From: Candidatus Opitulatrix roisinitermitis
Lineage (GTDB): Bacteria > Actinomycetota > Actinomycetes > Actinomycetales > Bifidobacteriaceae
Assembly (NCBI GenBank): GCA_031288055.1
Contig: JAITSD010000057.1
Location: 1 to 27,963 of the forward strand
Reading direction: 5' to 3'
Length of the DNA: 27,963 bases
Shown here: positions 1 through 8,175 of the stretch, one piece after another
How positions within the stretch are numbered: the first letter of the stretch is position 1
How the letters are laid out: the number at the start of each line of letters is the position of its first letter
Position numbers and translations under genes: made by a program
Notes under the pieces: generated by a model
The model's input: only the letters and a program-made list of their open reading frames with translations
Told to the model about the DNA's origin: nothing
Databases searched by the model: none

Positions 1-794
1 TGAAATGTTTCAATACCTGTTACAGTAGTTTTTTGAGTTGGGCGAATACCGACAATTTCTACCTCAGAGTTAACTGCCAACTTACCTCTTTCAACACGAC
101 CAGTTACAACTGTACCACGACCAGTAATTGTGAATACATCTTCAATAGGCATTAAAAACGGTTTATCTAATTCACGAGTAGGTTCGGGGATGTACTCATC
201 AACCACATTCATAAGTTCTTCAATCTTTTTAATCCATTCAGCATCACCTTCAAGAGCTTTCAAAGCTGAAACGCGAATAATTGGAGCTTTATCACCATCA
301 AAACCTTGTGCCGAAAGTAATTCACGAATTTCCATTTCCACCAATTCTAAAAGTTCCTCATCTTGAACAGCATCAGATTTATTTAAAGCCACTAAAAGTG
401 TTGGCACGCCAACTTGACGAGCAAGTAAAACATGCTCTCTAGTCTGAGCCATAGGACCATCAGTAGCAGCTACTACAAGAATAGCACCATCCATTTGGGC
501 AGCACCGGTAATCATATTTTTAATATAATCAGCGTGACCTGGAGCATCAACATGGGCATAATGTCTTTTAGCTGTTTCATATTCAATATGAGCAATATTA
601 ATAGTAATGCCTCTTTGCTTTTCTTCAGGGGCTTTATCAATATCGTCAAAAGCAAATACCGGATTTAAGTCTGGGTATTTATCATGTAGCACTTTTGAAA
701 TTGCAGCAGTAAGAGTAGTTTTACCGTGATCCACATGCCCAATCGTACCAATATTAACATGCGGCTTATTCCTTGTATATTCGGCCTTTGCCAT
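1..794 (-). CDS. tuf: Elongation factor Tu, 5' two thirds (cut by window edge)
   Basis: EF-Tu carries aminoacyl-tRNA to the ribosomal A site as a GTPase in the cytoplasm. I translated this frame by hand; it stays open to the left edge, so 264 codons of an expected ~395 are present. G1 is GHVDHGKT (residues 19-26), the effector region has RGITINIAHIEY (61-72), G3 is DAPGH (83-87), G4 is NKSD (138-141), and the second domain begins with the ITGRGTVVTGRVERG stretch near residues 220-235. The overall wording resembles actinobacterial EF-Tu. G3 carries Ala where many bacteria have Cys (DCPGH), which is tolerated in the family. The ATG is set by an AAGGAG Shine-Dalgarno 8 nt upstream, unlike most genes here. 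It lies downstream of anmK on the same strand but 182 bp away, so probably has its own promoter. Nothing of rpsL, rpsG or fusA is visible upstream. Confidence 0.97.
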   Translation of the reverse strand, partial: MAKAEYTRNKPHVNIGTIGHVDHGKTTLTAAISKVLHDKYPDLNPVFAFDDIDKAPEEKQRGITINIAHIEYETAKRHYAHVDAPGHADYIKNMITGAAQMDGAILVVAATDGPMAQTREHVLLARQVGVPTLLVALNKSDAVQDEELLELVEMEIRELLSAQGFDGDKAPIIRVSALKALEGDAEWIKKIEELMNVVDEYIPEPTRELDKPFLMPIEDVFTITGRGTVVTGRVERGKLAVNSEVEIVGIRPTQKTTVTGIETF

Positions 795-802
795 ATTTTT
801 TT

Positions 803-808
803 CTCCTT
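803..808 (-). promoter_or_regulatory. Shine-Dalgarno of tuf
   Basis: AAGGAG on the minus strand, 8 nt before the tuf ATG. It is one of only three clear Shine-Dalgarno sequences in the window, consistent with a leadered, highly translated mRNA. The tuf promoter itself must lie within the 182 bp upstream (795-976), but I could not place it convincingly: a TATAAT at 811-816 is too close to leave the Shine-Dalgarno inside the transcript. Confidence 0.8.
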
Positions 809-976
809 ATATTATAATAATTAATAATTTTGCTTATCAAACGAGCACAAAAATTATGACCTTTTGATCATGCTACAATTTTAGTCTATCAAAGTATTTT
901 CTTAGTTCAAATTAAATAACATAGTCACTAAAACAGTAAATTAACTATTTCTTTATAGGTTTTTTATGTAGTTTAA

Positions 977-2116
977 TCATTTATAATATGTTATAGACCC
1001 CAAAGGCACAAACCGACTAGCTCCTGTGGCTGACGGCACATTTCCGCCTTTATGGTGAATAGTTTGATTACCCAATACAGCCATAGCTATAGCTTCTTTA
1101 GCATCGGATGTATAACCTAAATCCTCTTGGCGTAATAATTTAATTTGTGGTAAGCACTTTTTTAACATTTCTAAAAGTGTTAAATTATAGCTACCTCCTC
1201 CGCCTACAACCAATTCTGTTGGTCTATTATTTAAAAACTTTATCACTGCACGAGCCACTGACTTTGCTGTAAACATAGTAGCTGTTGCTATTAAATCTTT
1301 AGCTGGTGAATCTTTAAAATCCAGTAAAATACAATCTAAATAATTTTTACCAAACATCTCCCGACCTGTTGTTTTAGGATAGTCTTTATTAATATATGGA
1401 TGTGACATAAACTCATGCAAAAGTGATTGATTAATTTTGCCCGCTTTAGCTAGTTCACCATTTCTGTCATAAGGTAAATTAAAATACCTTTGAACAAGTT
1501 CATTAATTATCATATTTCCTGGACCTGTATCAAATGCTACAATTTTATTAAAATCACCATCCATTGGCATAACTGTGAAATTTGAAATACCGCCTATATT
1601 TAAAAGTATTCGCTGTTTAGCTTTATTTTGGTACATAATATATTCTGAATAGGGTACAATAGGTGCCCCTTGTCCGCCAACTGCTATATCACGCGTTCTA
1701 AAATTTGAAATCACATTTGTTCTACATTGTTCAACAATCACAGCCGGATCCACAATTTGTAAAGTAGATAAATAAAGTTTTGAATTTAAACTTACTTCAG
1801 AAATATGATAAGCTGTTAAACCATGAGAGGCAATAAAATCTAATTTATCTAAATCTAATTTAACTTTTTGACAAACTTTTTTAACCGCTTTAGAAAACAA
1901 ATAAGCCAATTCAAAATTTAAACTACAAATTAATTCAGTTGTGCCTTTTTGTGGAGGTAAAATCTGTTTAACTCTACCTATAGTATCTTTAGGTATTGGT
2001 AAAGTTATAAAGTAAATTAATTTAACTTTGGTATTTTCTGAAACACCTTTTAGTGTCACCAAAGCCGCATCAATACCATCTAATGAAGTACCTGACATTA
2101 AACCAACAGCATACAT
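977..2116 (-). CDS. anmK: Anhydro-N-acetylmuramic acid kinase
   Basis: AnmK opens the 1,6-anhydro ring of anhydroMurNAc and phosphorylates it with ATP to MurNAc-6-phosphate, the substrate of MurQ. The 379-residue protein is full length for the family. The N-terminal phosphate loop GLMSGTSLDGIDAALV lies at residues 5-20, ASHGLTAYH at 96-104, GGQGAPIVPYSEY at 147-159, NIGGISN at 173-179, the catalytic-Asp motif DTGPGN at 196-201 (D196), and a C-terminal GGGGSYN near 312. It sits 42 bp after murQ on the same strand and is the last gene of cutC-murQ-anmK. I see neither a Shine-Dalgarno nor a -10 box at the right distance from its ATG, so it is probably read from the upstream transcript. The assignment from motifs and neighbours is very secure. 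Confidence 0.95.
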   Translation of the reverse strand: MYAVGLMSGTSLDGIDAALVTLKGVSENTKVKLIYFITLPIPKDTIGRVKQILPPQKGTTELICSLNFELAYLFSKAVKKVCQKVKLDLDKLDFIASHGLTAYHISEVSLNSKLYLSTLQIVDPAVIVEQCRTNVISNFRTRDIAVGGQGAPIVPYSEYIMYQNKAKQRILLNIGGISNFTVMPMDGDFNKIVAFDTGPGNMIINELVQRYFNLPYDRNGELAKAGKINQSLLHEFMSHPYINKDYPKTTGREMFGKNYLDCILLDFKDSPAKDLIATATMFTAKSVARAVIKFLNNRPTELVVGGGGSYNLTLLEMLKKCLPQIKLLRQEDLGYTSDAKEAIAMAVLGNQTIHHKGGNVPSATGASRFVPLGSITYYK

Positions 2117-2158
2117 TTTATTTATTAACTCAACTTTATTAAGAACTTTAAATCTAAA

Positions 2159-3052
2159 TTAATTCACTTGTCTTATAAAACCATTAGCTTGTTTTAATTT
2201 TTGTTTAGCCAAATTAGCTGAATAATTTTTTAAACACATAACTATAGCCACTTTAACATTTTTATCAGATTCTAAATAAGCTTTTGTAGCGGTGTCATAA
2301 TCAACTCCAGTAGATAACATAATAATTCTTTTAGCTCTTTCTACTAATTTAGCATTAGTCGGTTGAACATCCACCATTAAATTGCCATAAACTTTGCCTA
2401 TTTGAATCATAGAAATTGTTGAAAACATATTCAAAATTAATTTTTGAGCCGTACCAGATTTTAATCTAGTTGAACCAGTTAAAAACTCAGGTCCTAAATC
2501 AACCTCTATAGCAACTTGAGAATATTGCGAGATTAAAGCCTTCTTGGAACAAGCTAGGCTAATTGTCTTAGTTCCTATTTTATTAGCATACTCCAAACCA
2601 CCTACAACATATGGGGTTCGCCCAGATGCTGCCAAACCCACCACTACATCTTTAGAAGTTAAATTATGTTTTGCCAAATCCTCTCCAGCTAATTGAATTG
2701 AATCCTCAGCTCCTTCAATAGCTTGTATAAAAGCCTTCTTTCCGCCAGCAATTAATCCTTGAACTTGTTCTGGTGAAACACCAAAAGTCGGCACACATTC
2801 CGCAGCATCTAGAACGCCTAATCTACCAGAAGTTCCAGCACCTATATAAAAAAGTCGACCCTGATTTTTAAATGCTTTAACTATAATTTGAATAGCTTGA
2901 GAAATTACAGGCAGTTGTTTAGCCACAGCTTGAGCAACTTTTTGATCCTCTTTATTCATAATTTCTAAAGCTTCATTTACGGACAATTCATCCAAATTAG
3001 AAGTTATAGGATTTTGTTTTTCGGTGTCAATTTTCGACAAATCAATAGACAT
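2159..3052 (-). CDS. murQ: N-acetylmuramic acid 6-phosphate etherase
   Basis: MurQ cleaves the lactyl ether of MurNAc-6-phosphate to give GlcNAc-6-phosphate and D-lactate in the cytoplasm. The protein (297 aa, normal length) is a SIS-fold enzyme: the sugar-phosphate loop IGAGTSGRLGVLDAAEC covers residues 70-86. The two expected acid/base glutamates are E85 (DAAEC) and E116 (EGAED), matching E83/E114 of the E. coli enzyme by offset. The second phosphate-binding stretch GLAASGRTPYVVGGLEYA follows near 138-155, and the C-terminal part has TGSTRLKSGTAQKLILNM and the small helical region. The ATG is 2 nt after the cutC stop. A TGC-TAAAAT box overlapping the end of cutC ends 6 nt before this ATG, so murQ probably has its own leaderless promoter as well as cutC read-through. 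Confidence 0.96.
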   Translation of the reverse strand: MSIDLSKIDTEKQNPITSNLDELSVNEALEIMNKEDQKVAQAVAKQLPVISQAIQIIVKAFKNQGRLFYIGAGTSGRLGVLDAAECVPTFGVSPEQVQGLIAGGKKAFIQAIEGAEDSIQLAGEDLAKHNLTSKDVVVGLAASGRTPYVVGGLEYANKIGTKTISLACSKKALISQYSQVAIEVDLGPEFLTGSTRLKSGTAQKLILNMFSTISMIQIGKVYGNLMVDVQPTNAKLVERAKRIIMLSTGVDYDTATKAYLESDKNVKVAIVMCLKNYSANLAKQKLKQANGFIRQVN

Positions 3053-3054
3053 AT

Positions 3055-3837
3055 TTACATTTTAGCAGACCCGAAATTACTATGAACCGCTGACACAAAG
3101 TTTTTAACATTATCTAGGTCTAAATAATTATAATTGTTATTTTGTTTAGTTAAATATGAATAATTAACTTTAGCATTTGAAGTTGTAATATCAGTTTTCC
3201 ATAAATGACTACCGGCGTGAACCTGTTTTACTCTGGTTTGAATTATAAAATCTTTAACATTATTACTTCTTAAACCGCCACCAGGTAGAATTTGAATTTT
3301 ATCGCCATAAGTAGTTTGTAAATATTTAATTTCTTGTACTCCTTTTATAGCATCTTCAGCATGTCCACTAGTTAAAACTCTATCAACGCCTATATTGATT
3401 AAACTTATAACAGAATTATCTACCTCTTTAGTTAAATCAAAGGCTCTATGAAAAACGCATTCTTTAAATGGTGAATAACCTTTAACTAAATTAACTAATT
3501 GTTGAGTCTTGTTAATATCAAGTGAAAAATCTTCTTTTAAAAAACCAAAAACAATAGCATCTGCACCATTTTTACAAAATAATTTAACATCCTGAAGCAT
3601 AACTTTAAATTCATCATCAGAATATAAAAAACCAGCCGCTCGCGGACGAACCATACAAGCAATTTTCGTAGACTTAGTTATTTGAGATTTAGCTTGAACT
3701 AAAGTGCCTAAACTAGGAGTTAATCCGCCCTGAGGATAAACTGCTTGGCATAATTCTACTCTGTTAGCACCTGCCTGAATTGCCATCTGGCAATCCGCTA
3801 AACTACTAGCAATTACCTCAATTATTATCTGTTTCAT
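3055..3837 (-). CDS. cutC: CutC family TIM-barrel protein
   Basis: This is a complete CutC-family protein of 260 residues. The E. coli founder was linked to copper homeostasis, but that role is weakly supported and no enzymatic activity is firmly established to my knowledge. Visible family blocks are EVIASSLADCQMAIQAGANRVELC (residues 7-30, given here as the start of the barrel), GGLTPS (37-42), MVRPRAAGF (62-70), GADAIVFGFL (91-100), FHRAFD (129-134), RVLTSGHAEDA (153-163), LPGGGLRSNN (183-192) and the terminal barrel motif HAGSH near 207-211. It is first in an operon with murQ and anmK (2 nt to murQ), which suggests a role in amino-sugar salvage here; that is inference from position only. 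It starts divergently from the HAD gene and its ATG lies 6 nt after a TGC-TAAAAT box, predicting a leaderless mRNA. Confidence 0.9.
   Translation of the reverse strand: MKQIIIEVIASSLADCQMAIQAGANRVELCQAVYPQGGLTPSLGTLVQAKSQITKSTKIACMVRPRAAGFLYSDDEFKVMLQDVKLFCKNGADAIVFGFLKEDFSLDINKTQQLVNLVKGYSPFKECVFHRAFDLTKEVDNSVISLINIGVDRVLTSGHAEDAIKGVQEIKYLQTTYGDKIQILPGGGLRSNNVKDFIIQTRVKQVHAGSHLWKTDITTSNAKVNYSYLTKQNNNYNYLDLDNVKNFVSAVHSNFGSAKM
3059..3067 (-). promoter_or_regulatory. Extended -10 of murQ, embedded in the 3' end of cutC
   Basis: TGC-TAAAAT on the minus strand, followed by 6 nt (gtaaat) and the murQ ATG. The box is formed by the last sense codons of cutC. Spacing is identical to the other leaderless candidates, so an internal promoter is likely. 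Confidence 0.6.
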
Positions 3838-3843
3838 AATACA

Positions 3844-3852
3844 ATTTTAGCA
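3844..3852 (-). promoter_or_regulatory. Extended -10 of cutC (leaderless)
   Basis: TGC-TAAAAT followed by 6 nt (tgtatt) and the cutC ATG. No TTGACA-like -35 is visible at 16-18 bp. Transcription is expected to start at or within a base of the ATG. It lies back to back with the HAD promoter in a 51-bp intergenic region. Confidence 0.7.
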
Positions 3853-3873
3853 CCGTCGAAGCTTTTGTATTTA

Positions 3874-3882
3874 TGATATTAT
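3874..3882 (+). promoter_or_regulatory. Extended -10 of the HAD phosphatase gene (leaderless)
   Basis: TGA-TATTAT followed by 6 nt (aaaaat) and the ATG at 3889. No Shine-Dalgarno is present or possible between the predicted transcription start and the ATG. Confidence 0.65.
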
Positions 3883-3888
3883 AAAAAT

Positions 3889-4656
3889 ATGTATAAACTC
3901 TATGCTTTTGATTTAGATGGCACATTAGCTGCCTCTAAGTCAAAGATTTCAGCGTTTATGGCACAATTACTCAATCAATTATTAAAATACGCCGAAGTTT
4001 GCATTATTTCTGGCGGTAAATTTGAACAATTTGACACACAAGTTTTATCCTTCTTAGACCCTAAGGCTAATTTAAAAGCCTTGCACATTATGCCCACTTG
4101 CGGAACACAATATTATAAATGGGCAGGTAAAAATAATTCTCTAAACTTTACTCAGATATATGCCAAAAACTTATCTCTGGATGAAGTTAATCGTTCAATA
4201 GAAGCTTTGGAAGAGCAAGCCAAAAAATTACATCTTTGGGAAACACATACCTGGGGTGATAAAATTGAAAATCGCGGTAGTCAAATAACTTTTTCAGCTT
4301 TAGGTCAATTAGCTCCCGTAGAAGTTAAAGAACAATGGGACCCCAATAATTTAAAAAAAGATAAGCTGCGGGAAGCTGTAGCTAGGCAATTACCAGATTT
4401 AGAAGTTCGTTCTGGCGGTTCCACCTCAGTTGATATAACCCGAAAAGGTATTGACAAAGCCTATGGTATGAGAAAACTTAAACAAATCACCCATATTGAT
4501 TTTTCAGAAATGGTTTTTTATGGTGATCGTTTAGATAAAAACGGTAATGATTATCCAGTTAAAAAATTAGGTATCAATACTGTAGCAGTTGTCAATCCTG
4601 ATGACACAATTACAAAAATTCACCAAGAAATTGAAAACTTGACTATTTTAAATTAA
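3889..4656 (+). CDS. HAD-IIB family hydrolase (phosphomannomutase/sucrose-phosphatase-like)
   Basis: A cytoplasmic HAD superfamily phosphatase of 255 residues. Motif I is DLDGT (residues 8-12, nucleophile D8, acid D10), motif II is the Ser of IISGG (S41), motif III is K190 in GIDKAYG, and motif IV is GDRLDKNGND (212-221). A C2B-type cap lies between about 85 and 185 and contains ENRGSQITFSALGQ (127-140). This cap and the SVDITRKGIDKAYG block are shared with a bacterial branch related to eukaryotic-type phosphomannomutase. The substrate is most likely a small sugar phosphate but cannot be read from the sequence. It is transcribed divergently from cutC-murQ-anmK and convergently with tilS, overlapping the tilS 3' end by 14 bp. 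Confidence 0.85.
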   Translation: MYKLYAFDLDGTLAASKSKISAFMAQLLNQLLKYAEVCIISGGKFEQFDTQVLSFLDPKANLKALHIMPTCGTQYYKWAGKNNSLNFTQIYAKNLSLDEVNRSIEALEEQAKKLHLWETHTWGDKIENRGSQITFSALGQLAPVEVKEQWDPNNLKKDKLREAVARQLPDLEVRSGGSTSVDITRKGIDKAYGMRKLKQITHIDFSEMVFYGDRLDKNGNDYPVKKLGINTVAVVNPDDTITKIHQEIENLTILN

Positions 4657-5764
4657 CCTTTTGTTTACCAAACTTAGATTTTTTATATTCACCAACTTTT
4701 TTAAAAATTAAAGATTCCCCAATTCTAAAAACTGATATATGCGGTAAATTTAACGGTTTTTGACCTTTAAAATTATAAATTAGCTCATAAATCTGTTCAA
4801 AATGAGCATTTAATAAACGGCTCATATCCATATCTAAATTATCTAAGGCTATTTTAATAAATCGACTAGAAATACCTTTGGGGTAGGATGATAAAACACT
4901 AACATCTAATTTAACTACGGAATTAGTTGGTTCGTCTAAAACAATTTCCGCAAAATCCAATTCAGCCAAAGTGTCTAAAGTTTCATCATCATCACCAACC
5001 AACTGGGCTGTTTTAGCTAATTGCCTTTCAACATCTTTACCTAAAACTTCTCTCATAACTGGCAAAAGTGTATGTCTTATTTGCGAACGCAAAGGATAAT
5101 TTTTATCAATTTTATCAAGTGAACCATTTGTGGGATCGTTATAATAAGCTAAATCTAACTCTTTACAAATTTCCTCAGTTTCGCGTCTAGTAATATCTAA
5201 AAAGGGGCGCCAAAACAAACCACTTTGTTCTCTCATACCAGAAATAGCGGTTGTACCTGAACCTCTAGCCAAACCCAAAAGTACGGTTTCAGCTTGGTCA
5301 TTTAAAGTGTGACCTAAAAATACTGAAAGTGTTTTAAATTCCTCAGTAGCATTTAAAAAAGCCACATAACGAACAAATCTGGCCGAACCCTCAGGTCCAT
5401 ATGCCTTAACATTAACTTTTACTGGAACTTTTTTTGTATAATCAACACCAGCTTTTCTAGCCATTTCAACAGCTTTTTCGGCCACCTTATCAGAATCTTT
5501 TTGCATTTGATGATCTACTATAATAGCAGCTGTTTTAAATTTATATTTATGAGCCACTTTAGACATAACCGCCGCCAATGCTAAAGAATCAGCCCCACCC
5601 GAAACACCTAATAAAATAATTTCAGAAAGTTCATTTTTAATTTCTGGTCTCTCAGGATCCCAATTTTCTTGACCAACAGAATCAATAAAGTCTTTACGAT
5701 CAGTTAAATAATTTAAAAAAACTTTTTCAGCACTATTATAAGCGTTTTTATAAGCTTGGGACAT
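4643..5764 (-). CDS. tilS: tRNA(Ile)-lysidine synthetase
   Basis: TilS uses ATP and lysine to convert C34 of the CAU-anticodon tRNA-Ile to lysidine, changing its decoding from AUG to AUA. The 373-residue protein has the N-type ATP pyrophosphatase P-loop SGGADS at residues 55-60, VDHQMQ near 84-89, the GHTLNDQAETVLLGLARGSG block near 150-170, and the YYNDPTN and PLRSQIRHTLLP stretches typical of the family. About 48 residues precede the P-loop core, somewhat longer than usual. The C-terminal part is divergent but retains the expected length. It starts 24 bp after the hppA stop on the same strand and has no Shine-Dalgarno or well-placed -10 box, so it is probably co-transcribed with hppA. In many actinobacteria tilS is beside hpt and ftsH; here it is not. 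Confidence 0.94.
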   Translation of the reverse strand: MSQAYKNAYNSAEKVFLNYLTDRKDFIDSVGQENWDPERPEIKNELSEIILLGVSGGADSLALAAVMSKVAHKYKFKTAAIIVDHQMQKDSDKVAEKAVEMARKAGVDYTKKVPVKVNVKAYGPEGSARFVRYVAFLNATEEFKTLSVFLGHTLNDQAETVLLGLARGSGTTAISGMREQSGLFWRPFLDITRRETEEICKELDLAYYNDPTNGSLDKIDKNYPLRSQIRHTLLPVMREVLGKDVERQLAKTAQLVGDDDETLDTLAELDFAEIVLDEPTNSVVKLDVSVLSSYPKGISSRFIKIALDNLDMDMSRLLNAHFEQIYELIYNFKGQKPLNLPHISVFRIGESLIFKKVGEYKKSKFGKQKVNLK

Positions 5765-5788
5765 TATAAATTATTATTTATAAAAAAT

Positions 5789-7942
5789 TTAAAAGAAATG
5801 AGAAATTAAACCACCTGCCGCATAAAGCGGAGCAAATAAAATGGCTACCATAGTAACCACCTTTATAAGAGAGTTTAAAGCTGGCCCTGAAGTATCTTTT
5901 GATGGATCGCCCACAGTATCACCCACAATAGACGCTATATGAGCTTCTGTACCTTTTTCACCATCTGATTCCACTAATTTTTTAGCATTATCCCAAGCAC
6001 CACCCGCGTTATTTAATGAATTAGCTAACATTAAACCAACTATTATTATACCTATTAAAACACCTGCCAAAGCGGCTGGCCCTAAAACTAAACCGACAAA
6101 TAAAGGCGTTATAACAGCCATTAATCCAGGAATTACCATTTCCCTCAAAGCTGCCGCTGTCACAATATCTACACATTTAGCATATTCCGGTTTTTGAGTA
6201 CCCTTTAAAATTCCTGGCATAGCTTTAAATTGTCGTCTAACTTCAACCACCACTTTAGAAGCTGCCTTAGAAACAGCTTGCATAGTCACAGATGTAAAAG
6301 CAAAAGGCAGCAAGCCGCCAATTAAAAGGCCTATTAATAAAAGCGGTGAAGAAACCGATAAATTCAAACCAGTAGATAAACCCGTATTAATAAAAACAGC
6401 ATCAGACGGCGGTAAATCAAACGAACGGGTATCTAAAATTGCACTATGCGGCAATAGTTGATTAATTTTATCATGATAATCAGCAAATAACGCTAAAGCG
6501 CCTAAAGCTGCTGAACCAATAGCATAACCCTTCGTCACGGCTTTAGTGGTATTTCCCACAGCATCTAATTCATCAGTTATTTTGCGAACCTCAGCACTTT
6601 GAGAACTCATTTCCGCAATTCCACCCGCATTATCAGTAATTGGTCCGTATGAATCAAGTGCCACAATTATACCTGTGGTAGATAACATAGCCACAGCCGC
6701 AATAGCTATACCATAAAGTCCCATAGCTGGATCTATAGACGGACCAGCCGCCACAAAAAATGATACCAAAATACCCACCACAATTGTTAAAACTGGTAAA
6801 ATAGTTGACTCAAAACCCATAGCCAAACCGGAAATAATATTTGTGGCTGCTCCAGTATCTGATGATTTACGAATAAGTTTAACTGGGCGATGTTCTGTAG
6901 AAGTATAATATTCTGTAAAACCAACCATCAAAATAGTTATAATTACACCAACTAACGAAACAAAAAACAAATTCAAATGTTTTGAACCCAAAAGACCATT
7001 GGTTATCACAAAAAAAGCTAATAAACTTAAAATACTAGAAACTGCCACACCTTTATAAAGAGCCGACATAATTTTATTATTTTTACCTAAACGCACGCAA
7101 AATACCGCAATTATTGAAGCTATAATAGCGGCCGCACCTAATAATAAAGGATATAAAACTGCCACCTCATTAATATCTGAACGCACAAAAAAATTATGAA
7201 CCGTAAAACCTAACATCATAGCCGCAATCAAAGTTACAGCATAGGTTTCAAAGAGATCTGCTCCCATACCAGCACAATCTCCTACATTATCTCCTACATT
7301 GTCGGCAATAGTTGCTGGATTTCTAGGATCATCTTCAGGCATATCAGTTTCCACTTTGCCAACAATATCTGCTCCAACATCAGCCGCTTTAGTATAAATA
7401 CCACCGCCAACACGAGCAAATAACGAAATTAAGGAAGCTCCAAAACCAAAACCAACCACTAATTCTATATCATTAAAAATAATATACAATAAAGAAACTC
7501 CTAACATAGAAAGACCTACAACAGCCAGACCTGTTACTGAACCTCCCTTAAAAGAAATATCTAAAGCTTTTTTCAAAGAGGTTTTGGCTGCTTGGGCTGT
7601 TCTAACATTAGCTCTAACTGACACATTCATACCGATATAACCAGCTGATCCTGAGAACAAAGCCCCTATTAAAAAGCACAAAGCTATTTTAATACCATTC
7701 ATATTTTCACCAGGCAAAAGTATAGCAATTAAAATTGCCAGAACTATTGCAGCTACAGCAATAGTCCTATATTGTCGGTTTAAATAAGCTTTAGCTCCCT
7801 CTTGAATAGATTTAGAAATATCTTGCATAACTTCAGAACCAGCATCAGCTGATAAAACGCGATAAGCTAAATAAACAGCAAATAAAATTGCCATAAGACC
7901 GGAAATTGGAGCTAGGTATATCAGGTTTTCTAAATTTGACAT
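5789..7942 (-). CDS. hppA: Membrane-bound H+-translocating pyrophosphatase, K+-independent type
   Basis: This integral membrane pump couples hydrolysis of cytosolic pyrophosphate to proton export. It is 717 residues from the chosen ATG, with about 16 hydrophobic segments. The PPi/Mg site is visible as GADIVGKVETDMPEDDPRNP followed by DNVGDNVGD; a second acidic cluster is GPITDNAGGIAEM, and the C-terminal one is GDTVGDPSKDTSGPALN. The K+-dependence position in GNTTKAVTKG is Lys (residue 467), as in the R. rubrum K+-independent proton pumps, which argues against a Na+ pump. I chose the ATG at 7942 because a GAAAGGA Shine-Dalgarno stands before it; a longer in-frame reading from 8011 would run through the promoter. 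tilS follows 24 bp downstream. Confidence 0.96.
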   Translation of the reverse strand: MSNLENLIYLAPISGLMAILFAVYLAYRVLSADAGSEVMQDISKSIQEGAKAYLNRQYRTIAVAAIVLAILIAILLPGENMNGIKIALCFLIGALFSGSAGYIGMNVSVRANVRTAQAAKTSLKKALDISFKGGSVTGLAVVGLSMLGVSLLYIIFNDIELVVGFGFGASLISLFARVGGGIYTKAADVGADIVGKVETDMPEDDPRNPATIADNVGDNVGDCAGMGADLFETYAVTLIAAMMLGFTVHNFFVRSDINEVAVLYPLLLGAAAIIASIIAVFCVRLGKNNKIMSALYKGVAVSSILSLLAFFVITNGLLGSKHLNLFFVSLVGVIITILMVGFTEYYTSTEHRPVKLIRKSSDTGAATNIISGLAMGFESTILPVLTIVVGILVSFFVAAGPSIDPAMGLYGIAIAAVAMLSTTGIIVALDSYGPITDNAGGIAEMSSQSAEVRKITDELDAVGNTTKAVTKGYAIGSAALGALALFADYHDKINQLLPHSAILDTRSFDLPPSDAVFINTGLSTGLNLSVSSPLLLIGLLIGGLLPFAFTSVTMQAVSKAASKVVVEVRRQFKAMPGILKGTQKPEYAKCVDIVTAAALREMVIPGLMAVITPLFVGLVLGPAALAGVLIGIIIVGLMLANSLNNAGGAWDNAKKLVESDGEKGTEAHIASIVGDTVGDPSKDTSGPALNSLIKVVTMVAILFAPLYAAGGLISHFF

Positions 7943-7946
7943 TTTT

Positions 7947-7953
7947 TCCTTTC
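7947..7953 (-). promoter_or_regulatory. Shine-Dalgarno of hppA
   Basis: GAAAGGA on the minus strand, 4 nt before the ATG at 7942 (AGG core about 5-7 nt away). It decides the start in favour of MSNLENL over a longer reading frame. Confidence 0.75.
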
Positions 7954-7979
7954 GTAAATAAAATATTTTTATTTTGCCT

Positions 7980-7988
7980 ATTTTAACA
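7980..7988 (-). promoter_or_regulatory. Extended -10 of hppA (leadered)
   Basis: TGT-TAAAAT on the minus strand; transcription about 7 nt downstream would give a leader of roughly 30 nt carrying the Shine-Dalgarno. Two further TGn boxes (TGT-TATATT, TGA-TATACT) lie within 25 bp upstream and could be alternative -10 elements. Confidence 0.5.
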
Positions 7989-8132
7989 TAAATATAACAT
8001 AAGTATATCACAAATTACTAAACACGAAATAATCAAATCAATAAAGTTTATTTGTAAATACACTAAATTAATTTTAGTTTTAATTGAAATTACAACAATT
8101 TAAAAAATATTAAAAAGCCTTTACACAAATAA

Positions 8133-8155
8133 TTGAGTCTTTTTTAAAAACTCAA
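8133..8155 (-). terminator. Possible terminator hairpin after malQ
   Basis: A 6-bp perfect inverted repeat TTGAGT/ACTCAA around an 11-nt A/T-rich loop, about 20 bp past the malQ stop. On the minus strand it is followed by a short, imperfect T-rich tail (ttattt). The stem is AT-rich, so strength is uncertain. The rest of the 233-bp malQ-hppA gap holds only the hppA promoter region. Confidence 0.4.
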
Positions 8156-8175
8156 ATAAAAATGAAAATACTTAA

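Noticed and set aside
130..668. Two 78-codon plus-strand open frames
   Set aside because: They lie entirely antisense to tuf, whose motifs are unmistakable; serine-rich nonsense composition.
811..816. TATAAT just upstream of tuf as its -10 box
   Set aside because: It would put the transcription start at the Shine-Dalgarno itself, leaving it outside or at the very 5' end of the mRNA.
7943..8011. N-terminal extension of hppA by 23 codons
   Set aside because: The extension reads across the TGT-TAAAAT promoter and the Shine-Dalgarno; the family start fits the ATG at 7942.
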